Shown: piece after piece, positions 11,043-24,021 of the stretch
Layout of the letters: the number at the start of each line of letters is the position of its first letter
Numbering within the stretch: position 1 is the stretch's first letter
Assembly: GCA_025200525.1 (NCBI GenBank)
Contig: CM045770.1
Coordinates: forward strand, 121,931,429-121,995,428
DNA from: Camellia lanceoleosa
Lineage: Eukaryota; Streptophyta; Magnoliopsida; Ericales; Theaceae
Length of the DNA stretch: 64,000 nt
Direction of reading: 5' to 3'
Program-made: the position numbers and the translations under genes
The notes under the pieces: generated by a model
What the model was told of the DNA's origin: nothing
Databases searched by the model: none
The model's input: the letters and a program-made list of their open reading frames with translations, nothing else

Positions 11043-13518
11043 CTAAATACTATGATCTTGGGGATTTTCAATAGACTGTCCTGCCTCAGTGGTTGACGGT
11101 GTTTCAGCCTTGGCAGGCTGGTCGGGCTTCTCGGTAGGCTTCTCAGCCTTGATCTTGACATCAATTTCTCGAAGGGTCTCGTCTAGACTCTTCTCAACGA
11201 TCTGAACCTCAGCCTCAGAAGTTGACTTTTTAGGAGTGGCACTTTTGGAAACGTCCTCCTTCTCATCCTAAGTTAAGTCTAAGACTTGATCGTTCAAACT
11301 AGGGGACTTGGTCCTCACAGCAACCTCCTCTACCTCGTTAGCCTCTTCAGCATCGACCTCCTCCTCTTCGGCCTTATTGTCCGATTCTTTGGGAGTGTAA
11401 GGGAAAGGCACGTCGAGCTGATTGATATCTCGGAAGGGAGGGTCCATAGGGATAGAAAATTTGTTAAGGGCTATCGTCCAGCCAAGATAAAAGCCTCAGT
11501 TGCAGACTTGGTTGACCTAGGCTTTATAGGTGTTACGCGCGTCGGCTTGGCCTTCGGTGTAGGCCTTTTTATTAGCCGCCTTCATTTTAGCCTCCTTGGT
11601 CACCAAGGCCTCTTGGAGCATAGCCTCGACCTTGGAAATTTTGACCTCGGCCTCTTTGGCCTTGGCCACAGCTTCAGCTGCCTCAGCCCTCTCCTCGGTT
11701 TGATCTTGCATATGTCTCGCAGCCTTGGCCTGATCCAACAGAGCCTTGATCTTGGCCTCGGCGTTGTTAATGGAGGCAAGGAAGCCTGCAGCTTCTTGGG
11801 TTTTGTTGTCCAACTTTTTCTTGAAATCCTTGGCTTTCGTTGCAAAGGAGTGAGTATGTTGAATGGCCTAGAATGAAAGAAATAAACAATTTAGTAACAT
11901 TTATTTAAGTACAGGAAGATAAAGACAGAAAACCAAAAAAATACAAGTGTTGAAGACTTACCAAGACGGAATGCTACATCATCAACGCAAAGTTCTCGTA
12001 CTCGCTGATCTCTGCTATGCGATTCAGGTCGGCTGATAGGAGCACAACGGTGGAGAGAGCGGCGCCGACCTCAATGTTGTCGATGGCACTGTTGCCACCT
12101 ATCATCGGTTGATCCCCAACCATAATTGCTAGAGCCCAAGGCTCATCGGCTTTGAAAACACCTGGTCCCACTGCACCTTCGAACCTCGGCTTCTTTGATT
12201 GCCGTTTGTCGGATGGCTCGGCCTCAACAAGCCTCTTCTCGGCGATAGAAACACTCTTCTCAGCCTCGACCAACTTTGAGATCAGCAATGTGTCCTCTGA
12301 GTCTGTAGGGACTTGCGTTATTGTGGCCTTTGCCTTAGCTTTTTTAACTCGTTTGGGTTTTAGCTGGGGTTGGGATTGAGATGGGGAAGAATTAATGGTA
12401 ACGACTCCTGGTAGGTCAACTAGGAGATACTCAACAACAGCCTTACTTCGGCCCATCTCTTTAGATGTAGCGGCGACAGTGACCTTGGTGTCGAAGTGAA
12501 TGGCAGGAAGAGCAATAAGTGGGTTTGATGTATCGGTCATCGAGATGTCAGAGCCTCGACATCTTCTACTACGTGTTCTGCCAGCAAAAGCATTCGAAGG
12601 AGCTCAGCGTCGGCGCTGGCGTTGGGATAGAGGGGCAGAAGTGGATTGCTGGTCTGCTGGATCAAATATAGAGGCCTGGTCTGGCCTTGTTGATGAGGTA
12701 GCTGGCGGAGTTGTGGTAGATAGAGGAGTCTTGCTTCATTTCGGAACGTCGACCAGGGATGACTTGTAAGTCGGTATGTAATTGAGTAAGAGGGGGCTTT
12801 GCACTTCTCAATTGGCAAGCCAGTAGCCTTTCCAGATTTTTACTGGGGATAAAAGTTTGGAGGAAGTCCTTTGATGGTTGGGGAAGAACTACAAAAGCGA
12901 GAAGCAAACATTAGTACAGACAAGAGAAATAAAGTGACAAGTCTTAACAGAGATAGAGTTATTGGATGACTTAGTTCTTACCCCCGTCCTCTCTAAAAAC
13001 TGCTTGGCACAAAGCAAAGAGACGAAGATTGTCATCAGGAGCAAACTCCCAGTTGCCCGAGACGATCAAGTAGTCATCTCCAGCACCCTTGTTGGAGTCT
13101 GGGAGGTCGACTATAAGTTTGAAGGCAGTGGATCTAGGCTTGAGGTAGTACATGCAATCTTTCTCAACCTGAAGGCCATACATGGTATAACAAAATTGAA
13201 TGTCGGCTAGTGTAATCCTAGCTTTTTCTCAGTGTGCCAATTCGATTATGTCATTGATAACCCTTATGAGTTAATAGCTAGCTGCATAGGGTTAAGTTTT
13301 TAATAATGAAGGATTTCTCAGAAAAAAATGTCTAAAGGGACCGGAAGTCCGCACTCAATGAGTGTTACTATAGGGAATCGCATGGAGTCCTTATCAGGCA
13401 TGATAGAGTCCTACTTTTCAGCCAACCTGATCTAGACATCGGTTGGGATGGAGAACTCTTGTCTGAAGTATTCTAGTTTGGTCAGGGTGTCTACCACCCT
13501 CCACCTAGACATACCCAT
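11043..13518 (-). pseudogene. antisense extra gene (aORF) of Tat element, three exons
   Basis: Three coding blocks on the strand opposite to pol are joined by two small GT-AG introns: exon a about 13518-12982, intron 12981-12889, exon b 12888-11962, intron 11961-11868, exon c 11867-11043. Frame phases match across both introns. Exon a carries KLIVDLPDSNKGAGDDYLIV and SGNWEFAPDDN. Exon b ends DLNRIAEISEYENFALMM, stop, HSVL. Exon c starts AIQHTHSFATKAKDFKKKLD and is an alanine/lysine/glutamate coiled coil, then an acidic tail. Extra antisense ORFs between pol and 3' LTR are known from Tat-lineage elements; their function is unknown. Several in-frame stops (for example TAG after FALMM) and frameshifts in exons a and b make this copy a pseudogene. 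Confidence 0.75.
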
Positions 13519-14108
13519 GATCTCGGCTTAGAGTGTTTTGTGCTAGAAAAAAGAGTCTGGTAGGGGTTTGAGAACCTCGACTAGACCCTAAACATGCACT
13601 AGGGTAAGGATTTTGAAGATCTAAGGGATGTTTCAGTTTTTCCTAATTATATGGTTTCTAGGCAAATCCCAAGCCTAAAACTAAGCACACAAACGAAAAT
13701 GAGCAAGAATCAGAGGCAAAGATTTGGAAACAAAGCAAGAAAAACAAAAAGAGGAACATAGTTTAGAATCAAGAAAGAGTCAAAGAACAAGAAAACAGAT
13801 GTGCATACACAGAACAACGAAATCCGTGAGCATTAAGTAGGTGAGTGCAAGACAATGTGTAATAATCGCAAGCAAACATAATCAGCATTCTAGTGATGAA
13901 CTTCGAAGCATAGCCCAGATTCGGGAGACAAGAAATAATTCATAATGACCAAAACATGAAAATAGAAGAGAAATGGAGTACAACTATGAATACAGATTCA
14001 ATGGCAACAGATACAGTGTAGATATGTTGTAGATTCAAGACTGGGGAGCTTTTTGACGGGAACCTTTTGCATATGATGTGGTCGATGATGGAGCCAAGAC
14101 CCCAAAGG
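13519..14108. other. non-coding junction between Tat and Ogre-like sequence
   Basis: No coding motif was recognised. The Tat antisense gene stops being recognisable at its upstream end and the Ogre-like gag ends at 14109, so the breakpoint between the two elements lies here. No LTR end or target duplication was visible. Confidence 0.4.
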
Positions 14109-15763
14109 CTAAATCTGCCATAGTTCTTTGAAGATTTTCAATATGCTCAACAACTCAAGAGTAGTGGGTTTGACCATTGGTGCCCGCAGTGTATTTGACC
14201 CAACTTGGTCATGATAAATAGGTTGGGTTAGACTCTTTGGCATAGGTTGGACTAGAATTAGGCTATTGTTAAGTTTTAGGATTTGAGATGATTGGGATTC
14301 AAGTGCATCCATCATGCACAAGTCTGTGCTTTCTGGAATAAACACCTCAGGCTTAGTTAAATGGGCTGGGGTGATATATATACTAGGGTCGAAGGTAGGA
14401 GGTAGTGTATGGATGAGGTTAAGGTGAGGGGGAGGTACTTGGTCATGGATGGGAAGTGGGTTAGTGGTAACATTAGGTTCTTGAGGTGGAGCTATCGTCT
14501 GGTTGTTGATGAGATTCTGAACCTCATGTCGAAGATGGTAGCAATGATTGGTGCAATGATCCCGCTATTGATGGTACGCACAGTATTTGGTGGGGTTATG
14601 TCTAGCAGAGAGTGTTTCAGTAAGAGGTTGGGAAACAAGGGGTTCGAAATAACTTTTTTCCATTAAGACTGTTAGTGCGTTAGTTAGGCTCATATGGAGG
14701 GGAGTGAAAGTTCTACCTTGAGCTCGGATTGGGCTGGCTATTTGGGGGTTGGTATTGGCAAAGGGGTCAGTAGTTTTGGGATTGGTGGCAACGGTATTAA
14801 TTTTAGTAAGTTTGGGAATAGTGCTACTGCTAGGATTAGTACTCCTGAAAAACGCCCTCCTTGTTGGTTCGCTTGTTCTAGGAATAATCCCTTTGTTAAA
14901 TGTGCTTTCAATCTGAACCCCCAATTCATGCAAATTTTTGAAAATGAACAGTGGAACGACTATTAACTTTTGTAACATATTAGGCTCAAGGTTCTGCACC
15001 ACTATCCGCACTTAGTCCCTCTTAGAAGGTTGATCTATCATTTGTGCTGCCTTTGCTCTCCACCTTGCAACAAATTCCACAAAAGGTTCTGTAGGATTCT
15101 GGTGGATTACTTCAAGCTCTTGCATGGTCATTTCAATTTGGGTATTGTAAGAATATGAATTGACAAATGCCTTAGACCAATCTTCCTAGTTCTGCTTCAC
15201 TTTATCCTCCAACTTGGCATACCAAGTAGCTGCTATACCCGATATGGTTTTTCCATACAGAGAGAGTTTTTTAGGCTTAGTCAAACCCATCGGTTTCAGG
15301 ACGTTCGAAAAAAGCCAAATATGTACCATAGGATCTCCAGACCTGTCAAAACGGTCAATGGATGGCATTTTGAATCAGTTTGGGAGCCTTATGGCAGCCT
15401 TGATGTACTCATCCTCAATGTCGAGAATGGAGTTAATTCCCTGTGCTTTTTTGAATTGCTTCTTAAGGTTAGCAATTTTTAACAAGGTCTGGTTGAGATC
15501 ATTAATATCAAGGGGAAAAGCCCCTCAATAGGCTGCACCAAGGGTCTGAAAACTCCAACTTAAGCCAACCTTTGTCAAGGATCCAGACCTTGCAAATCTT
15601 CAGCCAGCGGAGGTAGGTCAAAGTTCGGTTGGGGGCTCGAGATTGGATGTGTGGTAGATGCAACAGATGGACGTTGCATTTCAATAATGGTCTCATCCTG
15701 CATGGAAATTCCCTAGTTTAGGGCCGTTATCATGTCCACAACTTCTTTTGGACTCTGAGCCAT
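14109..15763 (-). pseudogene. Ogre-like gag, broken
   Basis: The ATG is at 15763-15761 (MAQSPKEVVDMITALN, then stop). Downstream, in shifting frames, come FKMPSIDRFDRSGDPMVHIW, LSLYGKTISGIAATWYAKLE, TQIEMTMQELEVIHQNPTEP, FVEFVARWRAKAAQMIDQPS and, near the end, KYCAYHQ with following Cys/His residues that look like a degraded zinc knuckle. This is the retrotransposon gag family arrangement (capsid, then nucleic-acid-binding finger). In-frame stops occur at several sites. It follows the leader and primer site at 16810-16793 on the same strand. Protease and pol are missing beyond 14109, so the element is truncated. Confidence 0.8.
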
Positions 15764-16792
15764 CACGGGTCTACTGAGTTGGCAATCGGAGAAATGGATG
15801 GGTGTAATCGAAGGGCTAACTAACAAGGATTTCAACCCAATTATACTTGATGTATCTAAACTAGATTAGTCTAGATGGGTTCAACTGGATTGGGCTTTTT
15901 TAGAATGGGCCTTTTGGCATTGGATGGATCTTTTATGAGTTGGCCTTTGGGGATTAGATGGATTGGACCTCTGCTGAGTGGGTTTTTTTTCTGGGATTGG
16001 ATGGACTGTGATGGGTTAAGGCTTTCTGGGTTAGATTGGGGTTGGTCTTTACTGAGTTGGGTATTGTTCCTTCTTTGGCTCAAACAAACCTAGCATTAAA
16101 AACAAATGCCCCCATCAGATCAAGGCACTATGTATATTGGTCAAAACAAAACAAGATACAATTTTTGGCCTTGGTTTTGGTTATGATATTTTTCCACCAT
16201 ATCAAACACAAACCCCTGGATTTTGACCCAAATTCTGATTCTGATATGACCCTCAAGTTTGAAAGGAATCGCCTCAAGATTAAGACTCTCCAAGGATTGC
16301 ATCACGCATTACCAAAGATTTCATATTTTGCACAAAAGCATTCAAAACACTCCTAGGGTTTCCCTGTCCTAGCTTTGGAGTGATCTAGAGTTCCACTACT
16401 CAAACAAGTGGTTTCACAACATCCTGAATATGGGTGAGCCTCATGTCCTAGTTTGGAACAATCACTACAGCCTACTACATGCATTAGGTCGATTGGTCAA
16501 AAAGCATACCTTAACAAGATTACTTAATATACCTCTCACACCTATCACTGATAAGTGAAAGGAGGATCAGGCGGTACAGCGATAATCTAGGTCCAAGGGT
16601 TATGTTTCCAACATGGTAGAGCCCACGACGAGATAGCCTTTTGGAAAGCTTTTTAGGCAAGCCTCCGGCAAGCCATCCAGTAATAGCAGATGGAAAACAC
16701 AGTGACTTAAGAACACCATGCAAATGCAATGCAAAGAACATATATCTATAAATAAAATGTCACATCATGAAGTTCAAATTAAGTCCTCTAAA
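15764..16792 (-). other. 5' leader of second Ogre-like element
   Basis: About 1 kb separates gag from the primer site. Its part nearest the primer site is similar to the first element's leader (1640-2004). No ORF1-like coding sequence is evident, unlike the first element. Confidence 0.6.
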
Positions 16793-16810
16793 TCCCCAGT
16801 GGAATCGCCA
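16793..16810 (-). promoter_or_regulatory. primer-binding site, tRNA-Arg type
   Basis: The minus strand reads TGGCGATTCCACTGGGGA, five bases after the LTR end CTACA at 16816. It differs from the first element's site (TGGCGACTCTGCTGGGGA) by three bases and shows this LTR is a 5' LTR on the minus strand. Confidence 0.75.
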
Positions 16811-16815
16811 GAAAC

Positions 16816-19259
16816 TGTAGTTTGCTTTTCATGCTCCTCGGGGTTTAGTCTCCTCAGATACGATAGCCCTACAGTTCGGACACACATGGTTCTAGATCTG
16901 GTTTCACAAGTGCAATGTGAAATAGACAAACACAAATGAGAGTCAAAATCCGACAAAGCTTAGAAAATCCATTTAATCATCAGAGATGACAGAAATGGAC
17001 TGCATTGCCAGATTTCAGAGTCGCCACCTAAATATTTTTCAAAAATTTAGGAAACTCGTGACTCGTGCCAAAGGCCACTTGTCCGTCATCACCAAAGTGT
17101 CTCGGCTCGGGAACTTAGGTATGAGAAGGGAAGGTCATGAATTGAGCAACCCATTCACCTGATCAAAGATCGACCTCTACTAATTATGATGTAATTTTCA
17201 TGTGCATTATATGCTCTTGCTCTGATTTATTAATGCTAACTTATTATGTGAGGCACACAAGTATAGACGATTTCAACCACTTTGGAATGCTTTGATTTTA
17301 TGTTTGTTTGAAAAGAGTTTTGGAAATGTGCCACTTTGAAAAAGTAAGCTCACATGTACATTAATCAAATCATCCCAATCTAAGCAAAAAAAAAAAGCCT
17401 TCATCCACAAACATTCAAGAGGTATATCACATAAGCACTTAGTCTCATGGCATTATGCTTGATATGGCGACACTAACATACATGCAATATGCTAAAGCAA
17501 AAGCGCTCACCTAGTACTCAACTAAGGCAAGCCAAAATAGAAGAAAATAGTTAGCAAAAATGCATGCTCTAATATGCAAGTGACTAATGCAACACATACA
17601 AAATGCAACTACTAGGTTCGGTTTATTAACATGGCATATGGCCCAACTTAAAGCATGCGATAGCGCACGTATTCAATTAAGTAGGAAATAAAAAACTACG
17701 TTTAGCATGATGAACCAAACCCAAAGCATGCAAAAATAGATTCAAGTCATGGTAATGGTATGAAACCAAAATATGTTGCTACATGCAACCATCGTAAGCA
17801 AGCAAATAAAATGGAGAAATAATAAGGGTTGGAAGACATACACAATATTATAAATGTTCCCTCATACAAGAAGGTTTGAATGTTCGAATTTAAACTTATT
17901 ATTACAACACCAAATGAACTAATTGAACTAACTATTACAATAACTAAATTTAACTAGCTATTACAAATTTGAACAAATCTAATTGATTAAACAAACTACT
18001 ATCAAAGCATTAATTTAAAGCACCACGAGAAGTGAAGAGTTGCATGTGCACGAATGAGAACATCCTCCTAGAAATGTCTCTGTTTTGGTGCCAGAAACTG
18101 TTCTGCTTACAGTCAGAAAATTAACCTGCTGGTGCCTTAGCTTTTGCTCTGTTCTGCCACAAAAATGCCACTGCTAGTACAAAAAGGTGGCTAGCCGGCC
18201 TTGAAAAGTGGTCAGCCATATAGAGTTTTGGCTGGCTGGCCACTACTTTTAAGGGATGCCCTACTGCCATAGATTCAAAACAGAGCAAAAACAGAGTGTT
18301 TCCAGGAGATGTTTATCATTTCTACCTCTCCCTATCAGGAAACAGATCAAGAGAGGAGTAGACTCGATTCACAAACCATCAATTGTCGCAAAGTTGTTGC
18401 GTGATGATCTATGAACCGATAGGATAAAAGCTCAATAAATGAAAATGAAAGACCAACAAAACCTTTTCCCTATCATGGAGTTACCTCAAGGGAAGTAATA
18501 GAGATTGCTTCTTGAACCATTAACATTACTAAAAAGTATGTAATGATTCAAGACTCAATGAGTTCAATATAACGTCTGATTGAACCAAACTCAATTTTAT
18601 TATCCTTTTACCTTTTTTGTTCCAATTTTAACCTCTTTTACATTACCTTGCCATTATTTATTCATTTTTTGTCCAAAAGTGATAATTACGTCCACTACAT
18701 CCAAAAAGCGATAAAGAGCATCAAGCATTGACTTAACCCGAGAAATGAGCTTTTCAAACCCTTTTCTACGGGGAAAATTACAAAGAAAGAGTCAAACTCA
18801 TTTACAAGCGATAATGAATTCCAAGTCAAACCCAAAATGAGCAATAATGATTAGTCAAACTCAAAAGAGCGAGAATGACTAATCAAACCCAAAATGAGTG
18901 ATAATGGCTCTAAATCCAAACTTGATAACAAGCTATAATGACCCTTTCCTTGGTGATTTCCAAGGGTCTAACTAAAAAGTTAGTCCCTTAGAAGTAAATG
19001 CATCGGTGATAAAGAGAAGTGACAAACAAGAGGTTATGCTTAGCATAAGAGAGATGTAATACCTCGGTAATGAACCTCCGAAGATATTAAACCATTAAGC
19101 ATGGAAGGTCTCTTTATTATGCTTGAACAACAACCTTTTGTTAAACACAACTCTTTAATCAAAAAGAATAAAGAATGGAGGGAGGTTATAGAGATGATTA
19201 TGCAAAGATGATTATTAAAAGTGCGAGTATATGTATGAAAATTATGTAAAGAAAGCTAT
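16816..19259 (-). mobile_element. Ogre-like 5' LTR, 3'-proximal part only
   Basis: The LTR begins TGTAG next to the primer site and contains the conserved U5 block at 17017-17185. It runs collinearly with the neighbouring LTR (19260-22510) until about 19259, where that second LTR starts abruptly. The promoter-containing part of this LTR is missing or displaced. Confidence 0.7.
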
Positions 19260-22200
19260 TGTAGCTTGAATTTTCATGCTCCTATTGATACAATAGCCAT
19301 ACAGTTCGGACTCTTGTGGTTCTGAATCTGATTTCACAAGTGCAATGCAAAATAGATAAACACAAAGAGCCCAAATCCGGCAAATCTTTTGGAAAATCAA
19401 TTTTGAATCAAAATACCAAAAATGGACTGCTTTGCCAGATACAGAGTCGCCACGTAAATATTTTTGAAAAAATTAGGAAACCCATGACTCGTGCCAAAGG
19501 CCACGTGTCCATCATCACCAAGAATGTCTCGGCTCGGGAACTTAGGTATGAGAGGGGAAGGTCAAGGATTGAGCATCCCCGCCCGCCTGATCAAAGATCG
19601 GCCTCTACTAATCATAACGTGATTCTTATTTATATTATAAGCTCTTGTTCCGATTATTAGACTACTTTTACTGGGTGATGCGCACGCAAGTATAGACTAA
19701 TTTGCAGAAGAAAAAAAAAATGGAACGTTTTGATTTCATGCTTGTTTGAAAAATGTATTGAATATACTTCATTTAAAAAGGTGAGTTTGCATGTACATTA
19801 ATCAATTCATCCCAATTTTAGCAATTAGCCTTCATCTACCGACATTAAAACAGTTATATCATTTAAGCAGTTAGCCTCATGGAATCATGCTCGGTATGGC
19901 AACAATCACACGCATGCAATATGCTAAAATGATAAAAGCTCACCTAGTACTCCAAGGCAAGCCAAAAAGAAAAAAGTTAGAAAAAAGCATGCTCTAATTA
20001 TGTAAATGACTAATGCAACACATACAAAATGCAACTAATAGGCTCGGCTACTAGTTATGACATGTGAATCAATCTTGATAGCATCCAATCTAAACACGTA
20101 TTCAAAGGATGCAAGCAATAACAATGTTTTGTTAGAATGATGAACCAAGCTTCATGCATGCAAGACAAGTGGATGCAAACATAAGAAATGCTAAAAGAAA
20201 CATAATGTGCTAAGCTAACCATCACAAGTAGGTAAATAAAAGGGAGAAAGGCGTGGGGTTGGAAGACATACACGTTATTACATATTTTTCCCTCATGCGA
20301 GAGGGTTCGAATGAGTGTTTGAGCGTCCGAAATAAACTAATTATCACGAATTCTCAGTACTTTAAGAAACTAACTAGTTATTATAACTTGAATGAACTAA
20401 TTATTGAATTTAGTACAACAATTCTAATAATGAACAAATTATGACAAGCACAACTAAGCAAACTAATTATTACAAGAAAGCATTAGTATAAGAATTATGA
20501 ATTATAACACTAATAATGGAGCACAACAATACTAAGAATTAAGTTACAACATTAAGATAAATAAAGTATGCCTAAGGATTGCATACGTAGTGTCCAGAAA
20601 CTGCATTGTCTGCCTTAGATTGATCTGCCTCACCCTCAGTCACCGCTCTCTGCTTCTACAAAATGCCTCTATTTTCCACACATTGAGAGCCAATCGTACC
20701 CTAATGTCATGCAAAAATTGTTTTTGTGTTCTGAGGTGAGAACAGTGCAGACAAAGCCTTTTTTGGCTCTGTTTGTCCCTTTTTCCCTTCACTGTCATGG
20801 AAAACTCAAGAGATGAACAAATTCACATTTAGAACCATCAATTAGCTCAAGTTGATAACTTGATGATCCCGAGCACGTGTGGAAAAAATCGATAAATGTG
20901 ATGAAAGACCACCTTTCTCTCTTATCATGAAGACTTAAAAAGGGAAGTAGACACGCTCTAAGTCTTGTCAACGTATCATGGACTGATACATGACAATTCT
21001 CAGAACGATGGACTCAGCATAACGTCCAGCTGGATCCAAGCAATATAACTCATTTTCTTTACGTGGGTTGGTTCGTTTTAAGCCAAATTCATTAGTCTTT
21101 GCCATTCTTTAATCAATGTGTCCAAGGTGATGTTTAAATCCACTAATATGAGAAGAATGTCAAACGAGAAGTGATTCTCAACGTGAAAGAGAGACCATGT
21201 CGTTGACGATGAACCTCCGTAGAGGTTAGGTCATTAAGCATGGGTCTCTAGCTCATGCTTTGAATAACCACCAACTGGTTGAAATAACTCTCAAACAACA
21301 AAAGAAAAGAAGAAAAGAGGGAGGTTGCAGAGATAAATGCTATGTTGGTTATTAAAATGAGACTCTTGGCATTAAAAAAAACAATCAAAGGAAAGCTAAG
21401 AACGACCAACACAACAAACAAGATATGAGCACTTATGAGGCAACAAGAAAACTAATCAAAGCTTGAACTAATTGAATAAACTAGGACAACCCTAGAACAA
21501 CCCCTAATATGTTAAAAAAAAACAGTGATTGAAAGTATATGAAAATAGCTTAAAAAGCTAAACAAAAGCAAGGGAAACAAAGGCTAGTAAGCAAGAACAA
21601 GGAAGGGTGGCTAACTCCTCCACTTTTTAAACTTCAAAGCATGTTTTTTGGCCTCTTTTAAACTCTGAAAATCATTTTGAAAGCAAAGAAAAGAGTGTAA
21701 AAACAAAGGCTTGAGCTACAGGTTAAGGTATATGAAAGAGTGTTAACTCTCTCTACCCTTTTTGGTAGCTTTCCAAACCAAGTTTAAACACTTGAAATTG
21801 GCTCAAAACAATACAAAAACACAAGGGATATGTAACAAAAGATATGAAAGAGAGAAACAAAAGAGGTGGTAAGCTTATACCTTTCAAAGAAGGCAAGCTC
21901 TTGTTTATTAGTCAAACTTGGTTCAAACTCACTCTCAAGCTTGAATTGGGATGCTCAAAGCTCAACCAAGGTTCTAAGGTCAATGCTTAAGGGTGTGTAT
22001 GGTGTATGAATATAGCTCAAGGATGATCAAGTCTCTCAAAGTTGGCTTGCACAAGAAGAAAGAGGCTCTCAACTATGTTTTGCTTCTTTAAAATTTTTCT
22101 AACCCTCAATACAATGGCTGGCATTCGTATTTATAGAATTTAGGCCAAAAAGATCATAAATATCTCCAAAAATGGACATGTGGCTGTTTCCCGCCCGGAA

Positions 22201-22510
22201 CAGTGTTTCTTCCCAAAAAGAGTCGACCGGCTCCCCATGGCTATGGCCAACTCCCAATGGAGTACAGCCGTCACTAAATATGCTCCCCTATTTCTCTGTT
22301 TCAGGCCTAGTTCAGGGTGGCACAAGGTTCAAAAAGGAAATTCTGGGGTACAAAAAAAAAATGTGAATATGGAAGGTTTGGGATTATTTCGAGACCCGAG
22401 CTTAGATTCCTTTGTTGAGCATTGAAACAATACACAATGCCATTTTCATCATCAAGTGCTCCGAACCAAGCACCTAAGTCTTACGGGCAGTAAAAAATGG
22501 GGTGTCTACA
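19260..22510 (-). mobile_element. Ogre-like LTR, probable solo LTR nested in another LTR
   Basis: A 3251-bp LTR with ends TGTAG..GTGTCTACA. It holds the U5 block (19444-19612) and a TATA box at 22137-22128 (CTATAAATAC on the minus strand). The flanking pentamers are GCTAT on the left and GTTAT on the right, a one-mismatch target duplication. This supports a separate insertion into the LTR at 16816-19259 rather than an internal duplication. Confidence 0.65.
22128..22137 (-). promoter_or_regulatory. TATA box of Ogre-like LTR
   Basis: TTCTATAAATACG on the minus strand lies about 375 bases inside the LTR start, the expected U3/R position. Confidence 0.5.
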
Positions 22511-22675
22511 GTTATCAACTCAAATAGATTAGTGTCTATTGCCTAAAGCACCAAATCAATGAGGACTTACAACACCATAAGCATAGTATTCAAAGCATAA
22601 CTAAGTAAAAAATTAAAACAACACCAAAATTAATAAAAACAGTGCTGAAATTAGTTTGAAAAAGATAGAAAAAGT

Positions 22676-23142
22676 AAGAGTTATGCCGACCATAAGAGGA
22701 GACCGTTATCCTTTGAGGTAAAAGATCCCGTCTTTTTGAAGATATCACCTAGATGTGGTTTGATGAGGTTTGGGAAGAGAAGAAAGTCGTTCCCTAGGTT
22801 TATTGGGCCTTTTGAGATCTTAGAACGTATTGGAGATGTAGCTTATCATTTGGCTTACCGCCATAGTTTTTCAGGGTTCATGACGTATTTCATTTCTGTA
22901 TGCTCCGAAAGTATGAGTCGGATCCATTACACGTGTTGGATTGGACCAAGCTAGAGGTAAATGAGGATGCCTTGTATAAAGAGCGACCAGTTAGATTCTT
23001 AGATACACGAGACCAATTCTTGCATGGCAAGACAATTCCTTTGGTAATGGTGTTGTGCAGACATCATGGGATTGAGGAAGCAACTTGGGAATGTGAGGTG
23101 AAAGTCCATGAGAAATATTTGGACCTATTTGTTGACGTTTGA
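22676..23142 (+). pseudogene. chromovirus integrase C-terminus with chromodomain-like tail
   Basis: The translated motifs are KSYADHKRRPLSFEV, VFLKISPRCGLMRFG, RFIGPFEILERIGDVAYHLA, then after a frameshift near 22870 MLRKYESDPLHVLDWTKLEV, RDQFLHGKTIPLVMVL and HGIEEATWECEV..KYLDLF. This is the integrase C-terminal region plus the chromodomain-like end of Tekay/Del-type chromoviruses. A homologous copy on the other strand is at 61054-60186. The 5' part of the element is missing. The polypurine tract and 3' LTR follow in the expected order. Confidence 0.8.
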
Positions 23143-23361
23143 ACATATATAAAAAATCTTGTCATATTAATGTAATAAAAACATTGTATGTGTTTTGAAA
23201 ATGTGAATTATATATTCAGTAATGGGCACATGTTTATCTCGGTGATGAGAATGAATGACGGGTGGATGGGTCGTGGTGATGAAATTGAATTGTTATCATT
23301 ATCATAATTGCCTTAAATACAATATTATTGTTAATTTAAAAGTTCAGGGATGAAATTCCTT

Positions 23362-23372
23362 AAGGGGGGAGG
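23362..23372 (+). promoter_or_regulatory. polypurine tract
   Basis: AAGGGGGGAGG directly precedes the 3' LTR and is matched by CCTTAAGGGAGG in the minus-strand relative at 59955-59944. It primes plus-strand DNA synthesis. Confidence 0.65.
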
Positions 23373-23480
23373 TTATAGCAATCTGGGCTTAGAATCGACC
23401 CATTTAATGCTTTTGAATCTAGGAAACCATGTCTGTAGCTATTTTTCATTCTGTTTTCTTGCTTGGTTTTGGCTTCAGGG

Positions 23481-23912
23481 GTCGACACCATCCTTAGTCG
23501 TGTCGACACTGCCTCTCTTTCCTTGTTTTGTTCTACTCCTAGGATCGACACCTATCTTGGTGGTAATGACACCTCCTTGTTGCCGTGTTCCTAGTAAAGC
23601 TACTAAAAAATAGGGTCGACACCAGTCTTGGTGGTGTCGACACATGTCCTGATTTTTGGCCTCTGGAGTCGACACCAATCTGGGTGGTGTCGACACCTGT
23701 CTTGCTATGTTCCTGGAATTCACTACTGAAATATAGGGCCGACACAATAGGTTCCCAAGGTCAACCCTTCTCTTCCTGTGTTGTTCTGGGTTCTCCACTA
23801 AAATATAGGGTCGACACCACTGCTTCCAAGGGTGGACCCTTGTCTACTGCCAAACACAAATGTCTCGGCTTTTCTTCCTGAGGGTCGAAACCACTGTCGT
23901 GAGGGTCGACCC
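23481..23912. repeat. interspersed ~29-bp GTCGAC hairpin modules
   Basis: Seven related 29-base modules of the form GTCGACACC..GGTGTCGAC lie at about 23481, 23545, 23615, 23668, 23739, 23810 and 23883, separated by unrelated sequence of 24-45 bases. The copies at 23615 and 23668 have perfect 9-bp arms. Confidence 0.8.
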
Positions 23913-24021
23913 CTATGAGTTAGTTTCAACATTTTGTTCGGCTTGGGCCTTACTTTTTGAGGATTTTTGACTTATTCTTTTCATTTGACTTTGGAGCAAT
24001 TATTCTATTAATACCTAGTCA

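Noticed and set aside
11286..11876. 196-codon plus-strand ORF
   Set aside because: It is the reverse shadow of exon c of the antisense Tat gene, whose minus-strand translation has recognisable family features.
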